From contig NZ_CP060820.1 in the NCBI RefSeq assembly GCF_014489475.1, positions 2,186,001-2,250,000 on the forward strand: 64,000 nt of DNA, read 5' to 3'. This DNA comes from Lysobacter terrestris. GTDB taxonomy: Bacteria; Pseudomonadota; Gammaproteobacteria; Xanthomonadales; Xanthomonadaceae. The position numbers and the translations under genes were made by a program. Of this stretch, positions 1 through 9,789 are shown piece by piece. Under the pieces are notes generated by a model. The model was not told where the DNA came from. It searched no databases and saw nothing but the letters and a program-made list of their open reading frames with translations. Position 1 is the first letter of the stretch, and every line of letters starts with the position of its first letter.

Positions 1-42
1 GTCGCCGGTCCGGGTGTAGATCTTGGAAAGACGGTTGCCCAC
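1..42 (-). CDS. ATP:cob(I)alamin adenosyltransferase (PduO type), N-terminal fragment
   Basis: The gene runs off the left edge; only its first 14 codons are present. They read VGNRLSKIYTRTGD from a GTG start, which matches the highly conserved amino end (GNRLSKIYTRTGDDG) of PduO-type corrinoid adenosyltransferases. That enzyme transfers the adenosyl group of ATP to cob(I)alamin to make the B12 coenzyme. The start lies 19 bp after the stop of the membrane-protein gene upstream on the same strand, so the two are probably co-transcribed. The call rests on a short but distinctive string; the rest must be read outside this window. Confidence 0.65.
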   Translation of the reverse strand, partial: MGNRLSKIYTRTGD

Positions 43-61
43 GGCGTTGTGGTCGTCGCGC

Positions 62-631
62 TCAGACCGTCTGCGCGCGCAGCGCCGGCACGCGCTGGCG
101 CAGCAGGCTGAAGCCGCCGAACAGCAGCGCCGAGAAGAACAGCGTGCCCAGCAGCGTGCCCTGGAAGAACGGGATGCCGGCGACGTACGCCGCCATCAGG
201 CCGGCCACGTTCTGCGGGTACATCGACGAACCGATCCACGCAGCGAAGTTGGTGACCAGGAAGAACAGCACCGAGCCGGCCAGCGAGAAGCCGAGCACGC
301 GCAGGCCGTTGACCTTGCCGCGCAGGCCGAAGCCGAGCACGCTCGACAGCGCGATGCAGGCATAGACCAGCCAGAAGCTGGTGCTGCCGAAATAGGTGGC
401 ATAGGTGCCGCCGTGGATCTGCGACAGCGCCAGGTCGGAGACGAGCAGGCCGGCGAGCGGCACCAGCACGGCGAGCCAGCGCGAAGCGAAGTAGGCGCCG
501 CCGAACAGGGCGATGGCTTCCACCGGCGAGAAGTTCCACGGGTGCGGCGCCACGCGGGTCAGGGCGGCGACGAGGATCATGGCGCCGAGCACGAGCGGGC
601 CGGGCGCGAAGGAGGATGCGGGACGATTCAT
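62..631 (-). CDS. DUF6580-like integral membrane protein
   Basis: This 189-residue protein is almost entirely hydrophobic, with five or six membrane segments and a PHPWNFSPVEAIALFGGAYF segment near residues 29-48 typical of the DUF6580 family. Such proteins are the size of ECF-transporter substrate-binding subunits. It lies directly upstream of a cobalamin adenosyltransferase, which suggests, by context only, a role in corrinoid uptake; Cys92 lies in a membrane segment. I chose the ATG at 631; an in-frame ATG at 682 is also possible but falls against the divergent ubiH start. No transport substrate can be read from the sequence. Confidence 0.7.
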   Translation of the reverse strand: MNRPASSFAPGPLVLGAMILVAALTRVAPHPWNFSPVEAIALFGGAYFASRWLAVLVPLAGLLVSDLALSQIHGGTYATYFGSTSFWLVYACIALSSVLGFGLRGKVNGLRVLGFSLAGSVLFFLVTNFAAWIGSSMYPQNVAGLMAAYVAGIPFFQGTLLGTLFFSALLFGGFSLLRQRVPALRAQTV

Positions 632-688
632 GGCGAGGGCCTGGTCTGTCTGGGCCGGTGCCGGCCGTGGGTCCGTTAGCATAACGCA

Positions 689-2008
689 ATGCCCCAGACC
701 GACCCGCCCCCGGTGTCCGCCTCGCCCGCAGGCGAGGACACCCTGCACGACGTACTCATCATCGGCGGAGGGCTGGTCGGCGCCAGCCTGGCCATCGCCC
801 TGGACCGCCTCGGCCTCGATGTCGGCCTGGTCGAAGCCGCCGCGCCCGGTGCGCTGCCCGCGGTGTTCGACGAGCGCAACCTGAGCTTCGCCGAGGCCAC
901 CGTCAACGCGCTGACCGCGCTCGGGGTGATGCAGAAGCTGCGCGCGCCGACCGGCGCGATCCGGCGCATCCATGTCAGCCGCAATGGCGACTTCGGCCGC
1001 ACCGTGCTGGACGCGGCGACGTACGGACGCGACGAATTCGGCCGGGTGGTCATCGCGCGCGACTTCGGCGAAGCGCTGGAAGCGCGGTTGGCGGAATTGA
1101 TCCGCGTGCGCCGCTACCGCCCCGTGCGCTTCGTCGGCCTGGTCGATACCGGCGCGGATACGCGCGGCGTGCGCGTGGCGATGCGGCAGGGAGCGGAAGG
1201 CGCGGTCGAAGTCGAACGCGTGCTGCGCACCCGCCTGCTCGTCGCCGCCGACGGCACCCGCAGCGGCGTGCGCGCGGCGCTGGGCATCGATGCGGACGAA
1301 CACGACTACCAACAGACCCTGTTCGTGACGCGGCTGCGTTGCGAACGCGCGCCCGATGGCACGGCGTACGAACGCTTCGGCCGCGACGGGCCCACCGCGT
1401 TGTTGCCGCGCGGCGATCGCAGCTACGGCCTGGTGCACGGCGTTGCCAACGACGATGCGCAAGCCGTGGCCGCGCTGGACGACACCGGTTTCCTCGCCCG
1501 CGTGCAGCAGGCCTTCGGCTGGCGTGCCGGCCGCTTCCTCGGCTGCGGTCCGCGCAGCGCGTACCCGGTCACGCGCGTGCTGGCGCAGGCACTGACTGCA
1601 CCGCGCGCGGTGCTGGTGGGCAATGCCGCGCAGACCATCCATCCGGTCGGTGCGCAGGGCTTCAACCTGGGCCTGCGCGATGCGCTGACGCTGGCCGAAC
1701 TGATCGAAGCCGGATGCAGCCAGAACGGAAACGACCGCACCGGCTTCGATTGCGGCGTTCCCGCCTTGTTGGCGCACTACGCCGAACGCCGCCGCGAGGA
1801 TCGCGAACGCACCGTCGCCTTCTCCGATGGCCTGGCGCGCTTCACCGCCAACGAATCCTCGCTGCTGCGGCCGTTGCGCAGCCTCGGCCTGTTCGCGGCC
1901 GACCGCCTGCCTGCGGCGCAGGCCTTCCTGGTCGGCGCCGCGATGGGCTATCGCGGCGACGTGCCGGCGCTGTGCCGCGGTGACGCACCGGCGGAGGGCG
2001 TGGCATGA
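689..2008 (+). CDS. ubiH: 2-octaprenyl-6-methoxyphenol hydroxylase (UbiH)
   Basis: FAD-dependent aromatic hydroxylase of ubiquinone synthesis, 439 residues. The amino-terminal dinucleotide fold (GGGLVGASLA, about residue 27) binds the FAD ADP moiety, a central VAADGTRSGVR is the DG motif, and the late VGNAAQTIHP..GAQGFNLGLRD block has the UbiH-type Asn where most relatives have GDAAH. UbiH hydroxylates the ring at the inner-membrane face within the Ubi complex, using oxygen and NADPH. The gene overlaps the next hydroxylase by 4 bp (ATGA), so the pair is translationally coupled. It diverges from the membrane-protein gene to its left. Confidence 0.93.
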   Translation: MPQTDPPPVSASPAGEDTLHDVLIIGGGLVGASLAIALDRLGLDVGLVEAAAPGALPAVFDERNLSFAEATVNALTALGVMQKLRAPTGAIRRIHVSRNGDFGRTVLDAATYGRDEFGRVVIARDFGEALEARLAELIRVRRYRPVRFVGLVDTGADTRGVRVAMRQGAEGAVEVERVLRTRLLVAADGTRSGVRAALGIDADEHDYQQTLFVTRLRCERAPDGTAYERFGRDGPTALLPRGDRSYGLVHGVANDDAQAVAALDDTGFLARVQQAFGWRAGRFLGCGPRSAYPVTRVLAQALTAPRAVLVGNAAQTIHPVGAQGFNLGLRDALTLAELIEAGCSQNGNDRTGFDCGVPALLAHYAERRREDRERTVAFSDGLARFTANESSLLRPLRSLGLFAADRLPAAQAFLVGAAMGYRGDVPALCRGDAPAEGVA

Positions 2009-3189
2009 GCCGGCGTGATCCCATCGATGTCGCCATCGTCGGCGCCGGCGTGGTCGGCGCCGCCGCGGCGCTGGCGCTCGCACGCGACGGCTGGCGCGTC
2101 GCCTTGGTGGAAGCGCGCGAACCCGCGCCGTGGCGCGCCGAGCAGCCCGACCTGCGCGTCTACGCCTTCGCCCCCGACAACACCGCGCTGCTCGACGAGC
2201 TGGGCGTGTGGAAAGCAATCGCCGATGCGCGCGTGCAGCCGTATCGCGGCATGCGAGTGTGGGATGCGGCGGGTGGCGACGCGCTGCGCTTCGAGGCCGA
2301 TGCCTTCGGCCGGCGCGAACTCGGCTGGATCGTCGAGAACGGCCTGCTCGTGGATCGCCTGTGGCAGGCGCTGCCGGGCGCCGGCGTGCGCGTGCTGTGC
2401 CCCGCGCAGCTGGTGGCGCTGGAGCAGGACGCCGACCAGGCGACGCTCGAACTCGGCGACGGCATGCGCCTGCGTGCGCGGCTGGTGCTGGCGGCCGACG
2501 GCGGCGATTCGAAGCTGCGCGCGCTCGCCGGCATCGACACCTACACCCACGATTACGGCCAGAACGGCCTGGTCGCCTTCGTCGACCACGAACTCCCGCA
2601 CGAAGCCGCCTGCTGGCAGCGGTTCCTGCCGACCGGGCCGATCGCGTTCCTGCCGTTCGGTGGCGACGGTCGCCGCAGCTCGATCGTGTGGACCCTGCCG
2701 GAAACCGAAGCGGTGCGACTGCAGCAGGTCGACGACGCGACGTTCCTGCGCGAACTCGAACACGCGTTCGCCGGCACCCTCGGTGCGCTCACCGGCGTGT
2801 CCAAACGGGTGGCCTTCCCGCTGCGCCGCCAGCTCGCGCAGGCGCACGTCGCTGGCCGCGTCGCGGTGATCGGCGACGCCGCGCACGTGGTGCATCCGCT
2901 GGCCGGGCAGGGCGTGAACCTGGGCCTGCGCGATGTCGCCGCCCTGCGCGGCGTGCTGCAGCGGCAACAGGCGACGGGACGCGACCCGGGCGCGGCGGCG
3001 CCGCTCGCGCGCTGGGCACGCGAACGCCGCAGCGAGAACGCGGTCGCGGCGTATTCGTTCGACGGCATCAACCGCCTGTTCTCGAACGACGACCTGCTTG
3101 CCACGCTCGCCCGCGGGCCATTGCTGGGATTGGTGGGGAAGCTGCCGCCCTTGCGGCATGCGTTCTGGCGCCGCGCCGCCGGCCTGTGA
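2005..3189 (+). CDS. UbiH/UbiF/VisC-family FAD-dependent hydroxylase
   Basis: Second ubiquinone-ring hydroxylase of 394 residues, starting inside the stop of ubiH (ATGA). It has the FAD fold (VGAGVVGAAAALALA, from about residue 12), the LAADGGDSKLR DG motif and the canonical VIGDAAHVVHPLAGQGVNLG motif near residue 290. Family knowledge places such partners of UbiH at the C5 (UbiI) or C6 (UbiF) hydroxylation; the sequence alone does not tell me which, and in xanthomonads one enzyme may do more than one step. A strong hairpin follows the stop. Confidence 0.88.
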   Translation: MSRRDPIDVAIVGAGVVGAAAALALARDGWRVALVEAREPAPWRAEQPDLRVYAFAPDNTALLDELGVWKAIADARVQPYRGMRVWDAAGGDALRFEADAFGRRELGWIVENGLLVDRLWQALPGAGVRVLCPAQLVALEQDADQATLELGDGMRLRARLVLAADGGDSKLRALAGIDTYTHDYGQNGLVAFVDHELPHEAACWQRFLPTGPIAFLPFGGDGRRSSIVWTLPETEAVRLQQVDDATFLRELEHAFAGTLGALTGVSKRVAFPLRRQLAQAHVAGRVAVIGDAAHVVHPLAGQGVNLGLRDVAALRGVLQRQQATGRDPGAAAPLARWARERRSENAVAAYSFDGINRLFSNDDLLATLARGPLLGLVGKLPPLRHAFWRRAAGL

Positions 3190-3197
3190 CGGAAAGA

Positions 3198-3223
3198 GCG
3201 AACGCCCCGTGTGGGGCGTTCGC
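3198..3223. terminator. Perfect 11-bp hairpin between convergent genes
   Basis: Two exactly complementary 11-base arms (3198-3208 and 3213-3223) enclose a GTGT loop 8 bases after the UbiF-like stop. There is no T-run on either side, so it could end transcription from both convergent genes weakly or protect 3' ends. Confidence 0.55.
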
Positions 3224-3287
3224 GCATGCCTGCCTGCGATGGGAGCAGGCGACCCGTGGGTCGACTTCGCGGTAGCGGGAGCGCGCC

Positions 3288-4109
3288 TCAGTTGATCACG
3301 CTCTCCGTTTCCGTCCGCGACAGCTTGCCGTCGTGGTCCGCATCGAGCGCGGCGAACTGCTGCTGCACCTTCGCATTCCGCCCGGCTTCGCGGCGCGAGA
3401 GCAGGCCGTCCTGGTCGACGTCGAGGGCGCGGAATTCGGGCCGGTAACCGGCGGCGATCGGATCGCCCGGGTGCGAGGTGACGGTGACGTTCGCGCTCGG
3501 CAACACCGCGGTGGTGCGCGCGCCGGTCGCCGTGCCCATCGTGGCCGATGGCATCGCCGCCGACGCATCGTTGCTGGTCGTGACCGTGGCCTGCGTATCC
3601 GCAGTGGGCGACGGTTCGGGCGGAGGCGTCGTCGTCGCCTGCGCCGTGGCCGCGAGGGCGTCCTGGGCCTGGGCGCTGGCGTCGGCGGCCTTCGCGCTGG
3701 CGTTGCTGGCGGTGCGCGCGGCCTCCCGCGCCTCGACCGCGGCCGCGACCGGGTTGCCGCCGCCTTCCGCCACGCTTGCGGCGCCCTGCGCCTGTTGTGC
3801 CGCCGTGACGGCTTCGTTGGCCGCGGCATTGGCGTTCACGGAAGAGTCGTGCGCGGCCTGCGCATGCGCATCGGCGGCGATCGCGCCAGTGGCGGTCGCT
3901 GCGCCGGCGTCGCGAACGTCCGCCGCCGTCTGCGCGGCCGACTGCGCGGACTTGGCGCTCGCGCGCGCCGCCCGGGCTTCCTCGGTGGCGGCGGCCGCCT
4001 TGTCCTCGGCGGTCTGCTTGGCCGGTGCGGCCGATTGGGCGAAGGCGGAGCCGCCGACGCCGAGCGCGGCGACCAGGGCGAGCAGCAGGTGATGGTGGCG
4101 ATGGGTCAT
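3288..4109 (-). CDS. Secreted Ala-rich protein with a carboxy-terminal EF-hand pair
   Basis: A 273-residue exported protein. A Sec signal peptide (basic start, hydrophobic core, SAFA before Gln25) is followed by about 150 residues very rich in Ala, with acidic and basic residues spaced as in a long helix or coiled coil, then a Pro/Thr linker and two EF-hand loops at about 230-241 (DVDQDGLLSRRE) and 256-267 (DADHDGKLSRTE). Both loops keep the Asp/Asp/Asp/Gly/Glu calcium positions. A calcium-responsive periplasmic or extracellular role is inferred; no enzyme domain is visible. A 97-bp-period repeat lies in its upstream region. Confidence 0.75.
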   Translation of the reverse strand: MTHRHHHLLLALVAALGVGGSAFAQSAAPAKQTAEDKAAAATEEARAARASAKSAQSAAQTAADVRDAGAATATGAIAADAHAQAAHDSSVNANAAANEAVTAAQQAQGAASVAEGGGNPVAAAVEAREAARTASNASAKAADASAQAQDALAATAQATTTPPPEPSPTADTQATVTTSNDASAAMPSATMGTATGARTTAVLPSANVTVTSHPGDPIAAGYRPEFRALDVDQDGLLSRREAGRNAKVQQQFAALDADHDGKLSRTETESVIN

Positions 4110-4183
4110 GAGCTGGCTCCGGAGTGGGTTCCGGGCCGCACGCTAGTCCCATCGCGGTCAATCAGGCGTCAACAGCGGCGCGC

Positions 4184-4352
4184 GCGGTGTGCCTTGCGTT
4201 CACGCATGTGAGCAGCGCGTCAGCGCCCCACGTTTCAGCACCCCGCGCTTCGATACCCCATGCTTCAGACTGCGGCGCCTGCGGTGTGCCTTGCGTTCAC
4301 GCATGTGAGCAGCGCGTCAGCGCTCCATGCGTCAGCACCCCGCGCTTCGATA
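4184..4352. repeat. Direct repeat, two 72-bp copies with a 97-bp period
   Basis: Bases 4184-4255 and 4281-4352 match at 68 of 72 positions. The pair fills the gap between the end of rlmM and the start of the EF-hand gene, both on the minus strand, so it lies in the latter's promoter region. Between the copies is a further CTTCAG-containing stretch. No coding function is evident. Confidence 0.85.
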
Positions 4353-4356
4353 TGGT

Positions 4357-5415
4357 TCAGCCGCCGCGCGTGGTCGCGAAGACGGTGATCTCCTCGCGAT
4401 CGTGGAACAGCTGTCGCGCGCGTATCTGCAGCGGGCGGTGCGCCTGCTGTTCGAACAACTGCAGGCACAGCCGCGTCTCGTCCCAGCGCTTCTTCATCGG
4501 CAGCTTGAGGTTGAAGATCGCGTGCCGGCACCAGCCCTCGCGCAGCCAGGTCGCCATGCGCTCGGCGACGCGGCGCGGTTGCTCGACCATGTCGCAGACC
4601 ATCCAGTCCAGTGGCGCCTTCGGCTGCCATTGGAAGCCGTCGGCGCGCAGGTGGTCGACGCGGCCGCTGTCGAGCAGGTGCTGGCGCAGCGGGCCGTTGT
4701 CGATCGAGGTCACGTGCAGGCCATTGCGCACCAGCACCCAGGTCCAGCCGCCGGGCGCCGCACCGAGGTCGGCGCCGCGCATGCCGTCGCGCAGCAGGCG
4801 CTGGCGTTCGTCGTCGCCCAGCAGGGTGAGCAGTGCTTCCTCGAGCTTCAGCGCGGAGCGGCTGGGCGCATCGGCGTGCATGCGCAGGCGCGGGATGCCC
4901 AGCGGCCACGGCGAACCGTCGCGTGGATCGCCCAGGGCGAGCACGACGTGGTCGCCGGCGAGGAAGATCACGTGCAGGCGCGGCTTGCCGGCGTCGTCCG
5001 CGCGCGCCAGCCAGCCGGCCTTGCGCAGCGCCGGGCGCAGCGCGTTGCCGAAGCTGCGGGCGAGACCGGCGAGCGGCTTGCCTCCGTCCGAGTCGGGATG
5101 CTCGACCCACAGTTCGCCGAACAGCTGCCGCGGAGTTGCCTCGAGTGCGGCGAGGATCGGGGTGATGCGGTCCTTCGGATCGACGCCGTGCAGATCGGCG
5201 AGGCGCAGCAGCTTCTGCCGCGCGAAGATCAGCGAAGCGAAGGGCAGGGCGCGCGACAGCGCCGGCGCATCCTCGCTCACGAATTCGACGAAGCCGCTGT
5301 TGCGCTGGGTGCGGGCGTAGCCGGGCACGTTCGCGTAGGCCGCGCGCTCGGACAGTTCCGCCGCAAGCTCGGGCTCGAAGCCGGCGCGGCACCAGCAGAA
5401 CAGGGCGTCACTCAT
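4357..5415 (-). CDS. rlmM: 23S rRNA (cytidine-2'-O)-methyltransferase RlmM
   Basis: RlmM methylates the 2'-OH of C2498 in the peptidyl-transferase region of 23S rRNA using S-adenosylmethionine. The 352-residue protein has the family size and the amino-terminal THUMP-like part (starting MSDALFCWCRAGFEPELA), then a Rossmann methyltransferase part with the SAM loop GADLGAAPGGWTW near residue 220 and the catalytic region WMVCDMVEQPRRVA. The late FNLKLPMKKRWDE segment supplies the conserved Lys residues. The start is 111 bp from the end of the deaminase gene upstream, separated by a dispersed palindrome, so it may have its own promoter. Confidence 0.93.
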   Translation of the reverse strand: MSDALFCWCRAGFEPELAAELSERAAYANVPGYARTQRNSGFVEFVSEDAPALSRALPFASLIFARQKLLRLADLHGVDPKDRITPILAALEATPRQLFGELWVEHPDSDGGKPLAGLARSFGNALRPALRKAGWLARADDAGKPRLHVIFLAGDHVVLALGDPRDGSPWPLGIPRLRMHADAPSRSALKLEEALLTLLGDDERQRLLRDGMRGADLGAAPGGWTWVLVRNGLHVTSIDNGPLRQHLLDSGRVDHLRADGFQWQPKAPLDWMVCDMVEQPRRVAERMATWLREGWCRHAIFNLKLPMKKRWDETRLCLQLFEQQAHRPLQIRARQLFHDREEITVFATTRGG

Positions 5416-5432
5416 GTTTGATACCAGAAGAT

Positions 5433-5511
5433 GTCATCGCGAGCGCAGCGAGGGATCTGCATCCCCGGCGAATGGCCAGGGCAGCAGGTTCCTCGCCGCG
5501 CCCGGAACGAC
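5433..5511. repeat. Dispersed GTCATC..GAGCG..GCGAGG palindrome, imperfect
   Basis: The left arm (5433-5460) and right arm (5484-5511) are imperfect inverted copies of an element that also occurs, nearly perfect, at 49236-49309. It sits between the deaminase stop and the rlmM start and can fold into a long hairpin. Elements of this kind are scattered through many proteobacterial genomes. Confidence 0.6.
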
Positions 5512-5526
5512 AGTGGAGTCTTGTGA

Positions 5527-6102
5527 TCAATAGCGGTCGCCGCCGGCTTCGCCATAGGCGCGCAGCACCGCGCACGCGGCCTCGCGCTGCACGTCGCGCG
5601 TCACCGCGATGCCGCGGCGTTCGAGTTCGCCGATCCAGTCCGCGGGCAGCGGGCCTTCGTCGAACTCGGTGAGTGCTTCGACATCCTCGCTGCGTGCGCC
5701 GATCAGCAGGCGGTCGATGCCGGCCCACACCGTCGCGCCGTAGCACTGGCAGCACGGTTGCGACGAGGTGGCCAGGGTGATCGGGCCGAGCGGCTGGTCG
5801 GCGTCGTCGCGGTTCAGGCGCACCCGTTGGGTGCGCTGTTGCGCGAGCATGTACGCCATCATCTCCGCGTGCGCGACCGAACACGTATGCGGCACCACGC
5901 GGTTGACGCCCACGGCGATCACGCGATCGTCGGGGCCGAACACCACGGCGCCGAACGGACCGCCGCTTTTCTCCTCGACGTTGATGCGCGACAGATCGAT
6001 CGCCAGCGCGACCTTGTCGTCGTCGCTCGCATAGGCGCGCGCCGTGTCGACGCCGTCGTGGACCCAGGCGGGCAGGGTTAGGTGGACCTGCGCGTACAGC
6101 AT
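5527..6102 (-). CDS. Zinc-dependent nucleoside/guanine-type deaminase
   Basis: A 191-residue member of the cytidine-deaminase-like superfamily. The zinc site is plain: His78 and the proton-shuttling Glu80 in HAEMMAY, and Cys117/Cys120 in PCCQC. The family hydrolytically deaminates purine or pyrimidine bases; the GGPFGAVV segment before the site resembles guanine deaminase and TadA-like proteins, but the true substrate is unclear. The ATG overlaps the stop of the lipoprotein gene by one base (TGATG), so translation is coupled. TadA itself is usually shorter, so I do not call it tadA. Confidence 0.8.
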   Translation of the reverse strand: MLYAQVHLTLPAWVHDGVDTARAYASDDDKVALAIDLSRINVEEKSGGPFGAVVFGPDDRVIAVGVNRVVPHTCSVAHAEMMAYMLAQQRTQRVRLNRDDADQPLGPITLATSSQPCCQCYGATVWAGIDRLLIGARSEDVEALTEFDEGPLPADWIGELERRGIAVTRDVQREAACAVLRAYGEAGGDRY

Positions 6103-6590
6103 CACTGCACCATCGGGTTGAGGTTGGCGGAGTGGCCTTCGCAGCGGCCTGCCTGGCAGCTGCAGGACGAGATTTCCTGGAAGCCGCACACCGACATCAT
6201 GCCTTTCTTCGCGCACTGCGCCTGCACGCCCTGCGGATCGGTCGGGCTGTCGCGGTTGACGCAAGCGGGGTAGTAGCCGCAGCAGTTGCCGACGTTCTTC
6301 ACCGCGCAGTCGGCGTCGCGCTTGCAGCTGAAGTCGACTTCGACACTCCTGTCGCTTCTGGGCGTCGCCGGCTCGACCGGATCGGCCGGCAATGGGCCGC
6401 CGGTGCGCATCGGCTTGTCGGGCCTGGCTTGCGGTGTCTGTGCAACGGGCGCGGCGGCGTCGGGCGCGCTGGCCGTCGGCGCGGTTTGCGCCGCGTCGGC
6501 TTGCGCTTGCGCGCCGCCGTTGGTGGCCGGCGCCGCACACGCGGTCAGCGAGAGCAGCAGGGCGACGATCAGTGCGAATGCCAGACGCAT
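6102..6590 (-). CDS. Cys-rich lipoprotein, function unknown
   Basis: A 162-residue precursor with a lipoprotein signal (hydrophobic core ending LLSLTAC, lipidated Cys18), a low-complexity Ala/Pro/Thr linker to about residue 85, and a compact carboxy-terminal domain with at least ten Cys, including CKRDADC, GNCCGYYPAC and SCSCQAGRC. The pattern suggests a small disulphide-stabilised periplasmic domain like eight-cysteine-cluster proteins. It overlaps the downstream deaminase by one base. I selected the ATG at 6590 because it starts the signal peptide; a longer frame begins at 6737 in repeat sequence. Confidence 0.72.
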   Translation of the reverse strand: MRLAFALIVALLLSLTACAAPATNGGAQAQADAAQTAPTASAPDAAAPVAQTPQARPDKPMRTGGPLPADPVEPATPRSDRSVEVDFSCKRDADCAVKNVGNCCGYYPACVNRDSPTDPQGVQAQCAKKGMMSVCGFQEISSCSCQAGRCEGHSANLNPMVQ

Positions 6591-6898
6591 GGGCTTCCCT
6601 CCGGTGTTGAATGGCGCGATGCGGAGCATGTCGTGCGCCGGACTGCGGTGCTTCTGCTCCCTCCCTTTCGCCGCAGGCAGCGAGGAAGGGCGAGTACGCG
6701 CCACTGGCGCGTGCATTTCACTCCCTCCTTTCGCCATAGGCGAAGGGGAGGGTTGGGGAGGGGGCTTTGGGCTTTTGCCACTGCTTGAAAAACAACAGAG
6801 CAGAAGCGACCCCCTCCCGGCCTCCCCCTTGCGCTGCGCGCAAAGGGGAGGAGAAAAGCGCTGCGCTGCGAGTACGCAGCAAAGTCAGTGAACGCTTA
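6591..6898. repeat. Gene-free gap with xanthomonad-type extragenic palindromes
   Basis: No gene is visible. The gap upstream of the lipoprotein and downstream of glnS holds hairpins built on CTCCCTTTCGCC / GGCGAAGGGGAG (6727-6747), a partial copy near 6658-6690 and a CCCCCTTGCGC / GCGCAAAGGGG hairpin at 6822-6850. These look like REP-type dispersed repeats. The minus-strand promoter of the lipoprotein gene must lie here but I cannot place it. Confidence 0.6.
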
Positions 6899-8647
<1,749 letters not shown>

Positions 8648-9230
8648 TCAGGACGGCGGCGGCGAGGGAGAACGCGAAGTTTAGCTGGCTGGCGTCGTCA
8701 CCGAGTCAGCGGGTGACCCGATGCCGGCCCACGACGGCATTGGATCGCCGGATGGCGGATGCCGCGCCAGCGACCGGCCCGCGACGGCAGTGAGTTACTG
8801 CATAGCTGCTGCCGCGCCCGCGGCCCGCGAAAGGCGGCCCCAGCGTGTCCGTGGCCCGTGGCACGGGTTCCAGTGCCCTCACGCGAGCGTTTTTCGCCCT
8901 CGGCCGAGCATCCGCAGGCCCGCGAACGGGCGGAAAACGCTCGCGCACGGGCGCGGCGGGCCCGCACGCGGGCAAGGCGGTGCCCGCGTGCGGGCACCGG
9001 GAGCTTCGCGCGCGGGCGAGGCAGGCTCGCCCGCGAGCAGGGTGATGCCCGGCGGCAGGCGCGTGCGGCTCGCGCGCGGACGCCGGTGCGCTCGCGCGGG
9101 GTCGCGGATGGCCCGCACGCGGCCATCGCCATGCCCGGCCGCGGGCGAAAAACGCTCGCGTGGACCTGCCGTGGCCCCGACGTGCGGCATCCCCCGATAC
9201 CATCGGCCTCCCTGTTCCGCGGTTGCGCCC
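8648..9230. other. 583-bp gene-free region with very GC-rich inverted repeats
   Basis: This gap between divergent glnS and apt contains no believable gene although both strands stay open. A perfect 19-bp inverted repeat, ACGCGAGCGTTTTTCGCCC at 8881-8899 and its complement at 9143-9161, brackets about 240 bp; a third near-copy (GGAAAACGCTCGCG) lies at 8932-8945. Inside are many short CGCGGGC / GCCCGCG complements. Another part (8700-8800) repeats GGCCCACGACGGCA / GGCCCGCGACGGCA. The block could be a mobile-repeat remnant or a highly structured untranslated region. Confidence 0.6.
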
Positions 9231-9749
9231 ATGCCTGCCTTCGACCAGCTGATCCGCGACGTCCCCGACTTCCCCAAGCCCGGCGTCGTCTTCAAGGACA
9301 TCGGCCCGCTGCTGGCGGACCCGATCGGCTTCGCCAGCTGCATCACCGCCCTGGTCGCGCCCTGGCGCGACGTGCCGGTGGACGCGGTCTGCGGCATCGA
9401 GTCGCGCGGTTTCATCTTCGGCTCGGCCATGGCGCTGGCGATGCAGACCGGCTTCGTGCCGCTGCGCAAGGTCGGCAAGCTGCCGCCGCCGACCATCGGC
9501 GTGGATTACGACCTCGAGTACGGCAGCGCGCGCCTGGAGATCGGTGCGCAGGGCCTGCCGGCCGGTGCCCGCGTGCTGCTCATCGATGACGTGCTGGCCA
9601 CGGGCGGGACGCTCGATGCCGGACGGCGCCTGCTGGAGCAGGCCGGCGCCCGCGTGATCGGTGCCGGCGTGGTGATCGAGATCGACGCGTTGGCGGGGCG
9701 CAAGCGCTGGCCCGAGGCCATTCCGCTGCGCGCGCTGCTGCATTGCTGA
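9231..9749 (+). CDS. apt: Adenine phosphoribosyltransferase
   Basis: Purine-salvage enzyme making AMP from adenine and PRPP in the cytosol. The 172-residue protein opens with the family-typical FDQLIRDVPDFPKPGVVFKD, has the flexible-loop region RKVGKLPPPTIGVDYDLEYG, and carries the PRPP-binding ARVLLIDDVLATGGT near residue 120. I chose ATG 9231; the frame is open far upstream through the GC-rich repeat block, but no family member has such an extension. A DUF2007 gene follows 40 bp downstream. Confidence 0.95.
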   Translation: MPAFDQLIRDVPDFPKPGVVFKDIGPLLADPIGFASCITALVAPWRDVPVDAVCGIESRGFIFGSAMALAMQTGFVPLRKVGKLPPPTIGVDYDLEYGSARLEIGAQGLPAGARVLLIDDVLATGGTLDAGRRLLEQAGARVIGAGVVIEIDALAGRKRWPEAIPLRALLHC

Positions 9750-9789
9750 GGCGTATGCTGGCCTCGCGCCCCGTGCGCCGGAGCCCGCG

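Noticed and set aside
62-2218. A 718-codon minus-strand frame across ubiH and the UbiF-like gene
   Set aside because: Only its last 189 codons form a protein with a family; the rest is an antisense shadow of two clear plus-strand enzymes, common in GC-rich DNA.
8721-9230. Amino-terminal extension of Apt through the repeat block
   Set aside because: Low-complexity translation of repeats; the family starts at FDQLIRDVPDFPKPG, which begins at ATG 9231.
8698-9743. Minus-strand frames in and beyond the glnS-apt gap
   Set aside because: Arg/Ala-rich with no motif and antisense to apt; explained by very high G+C.
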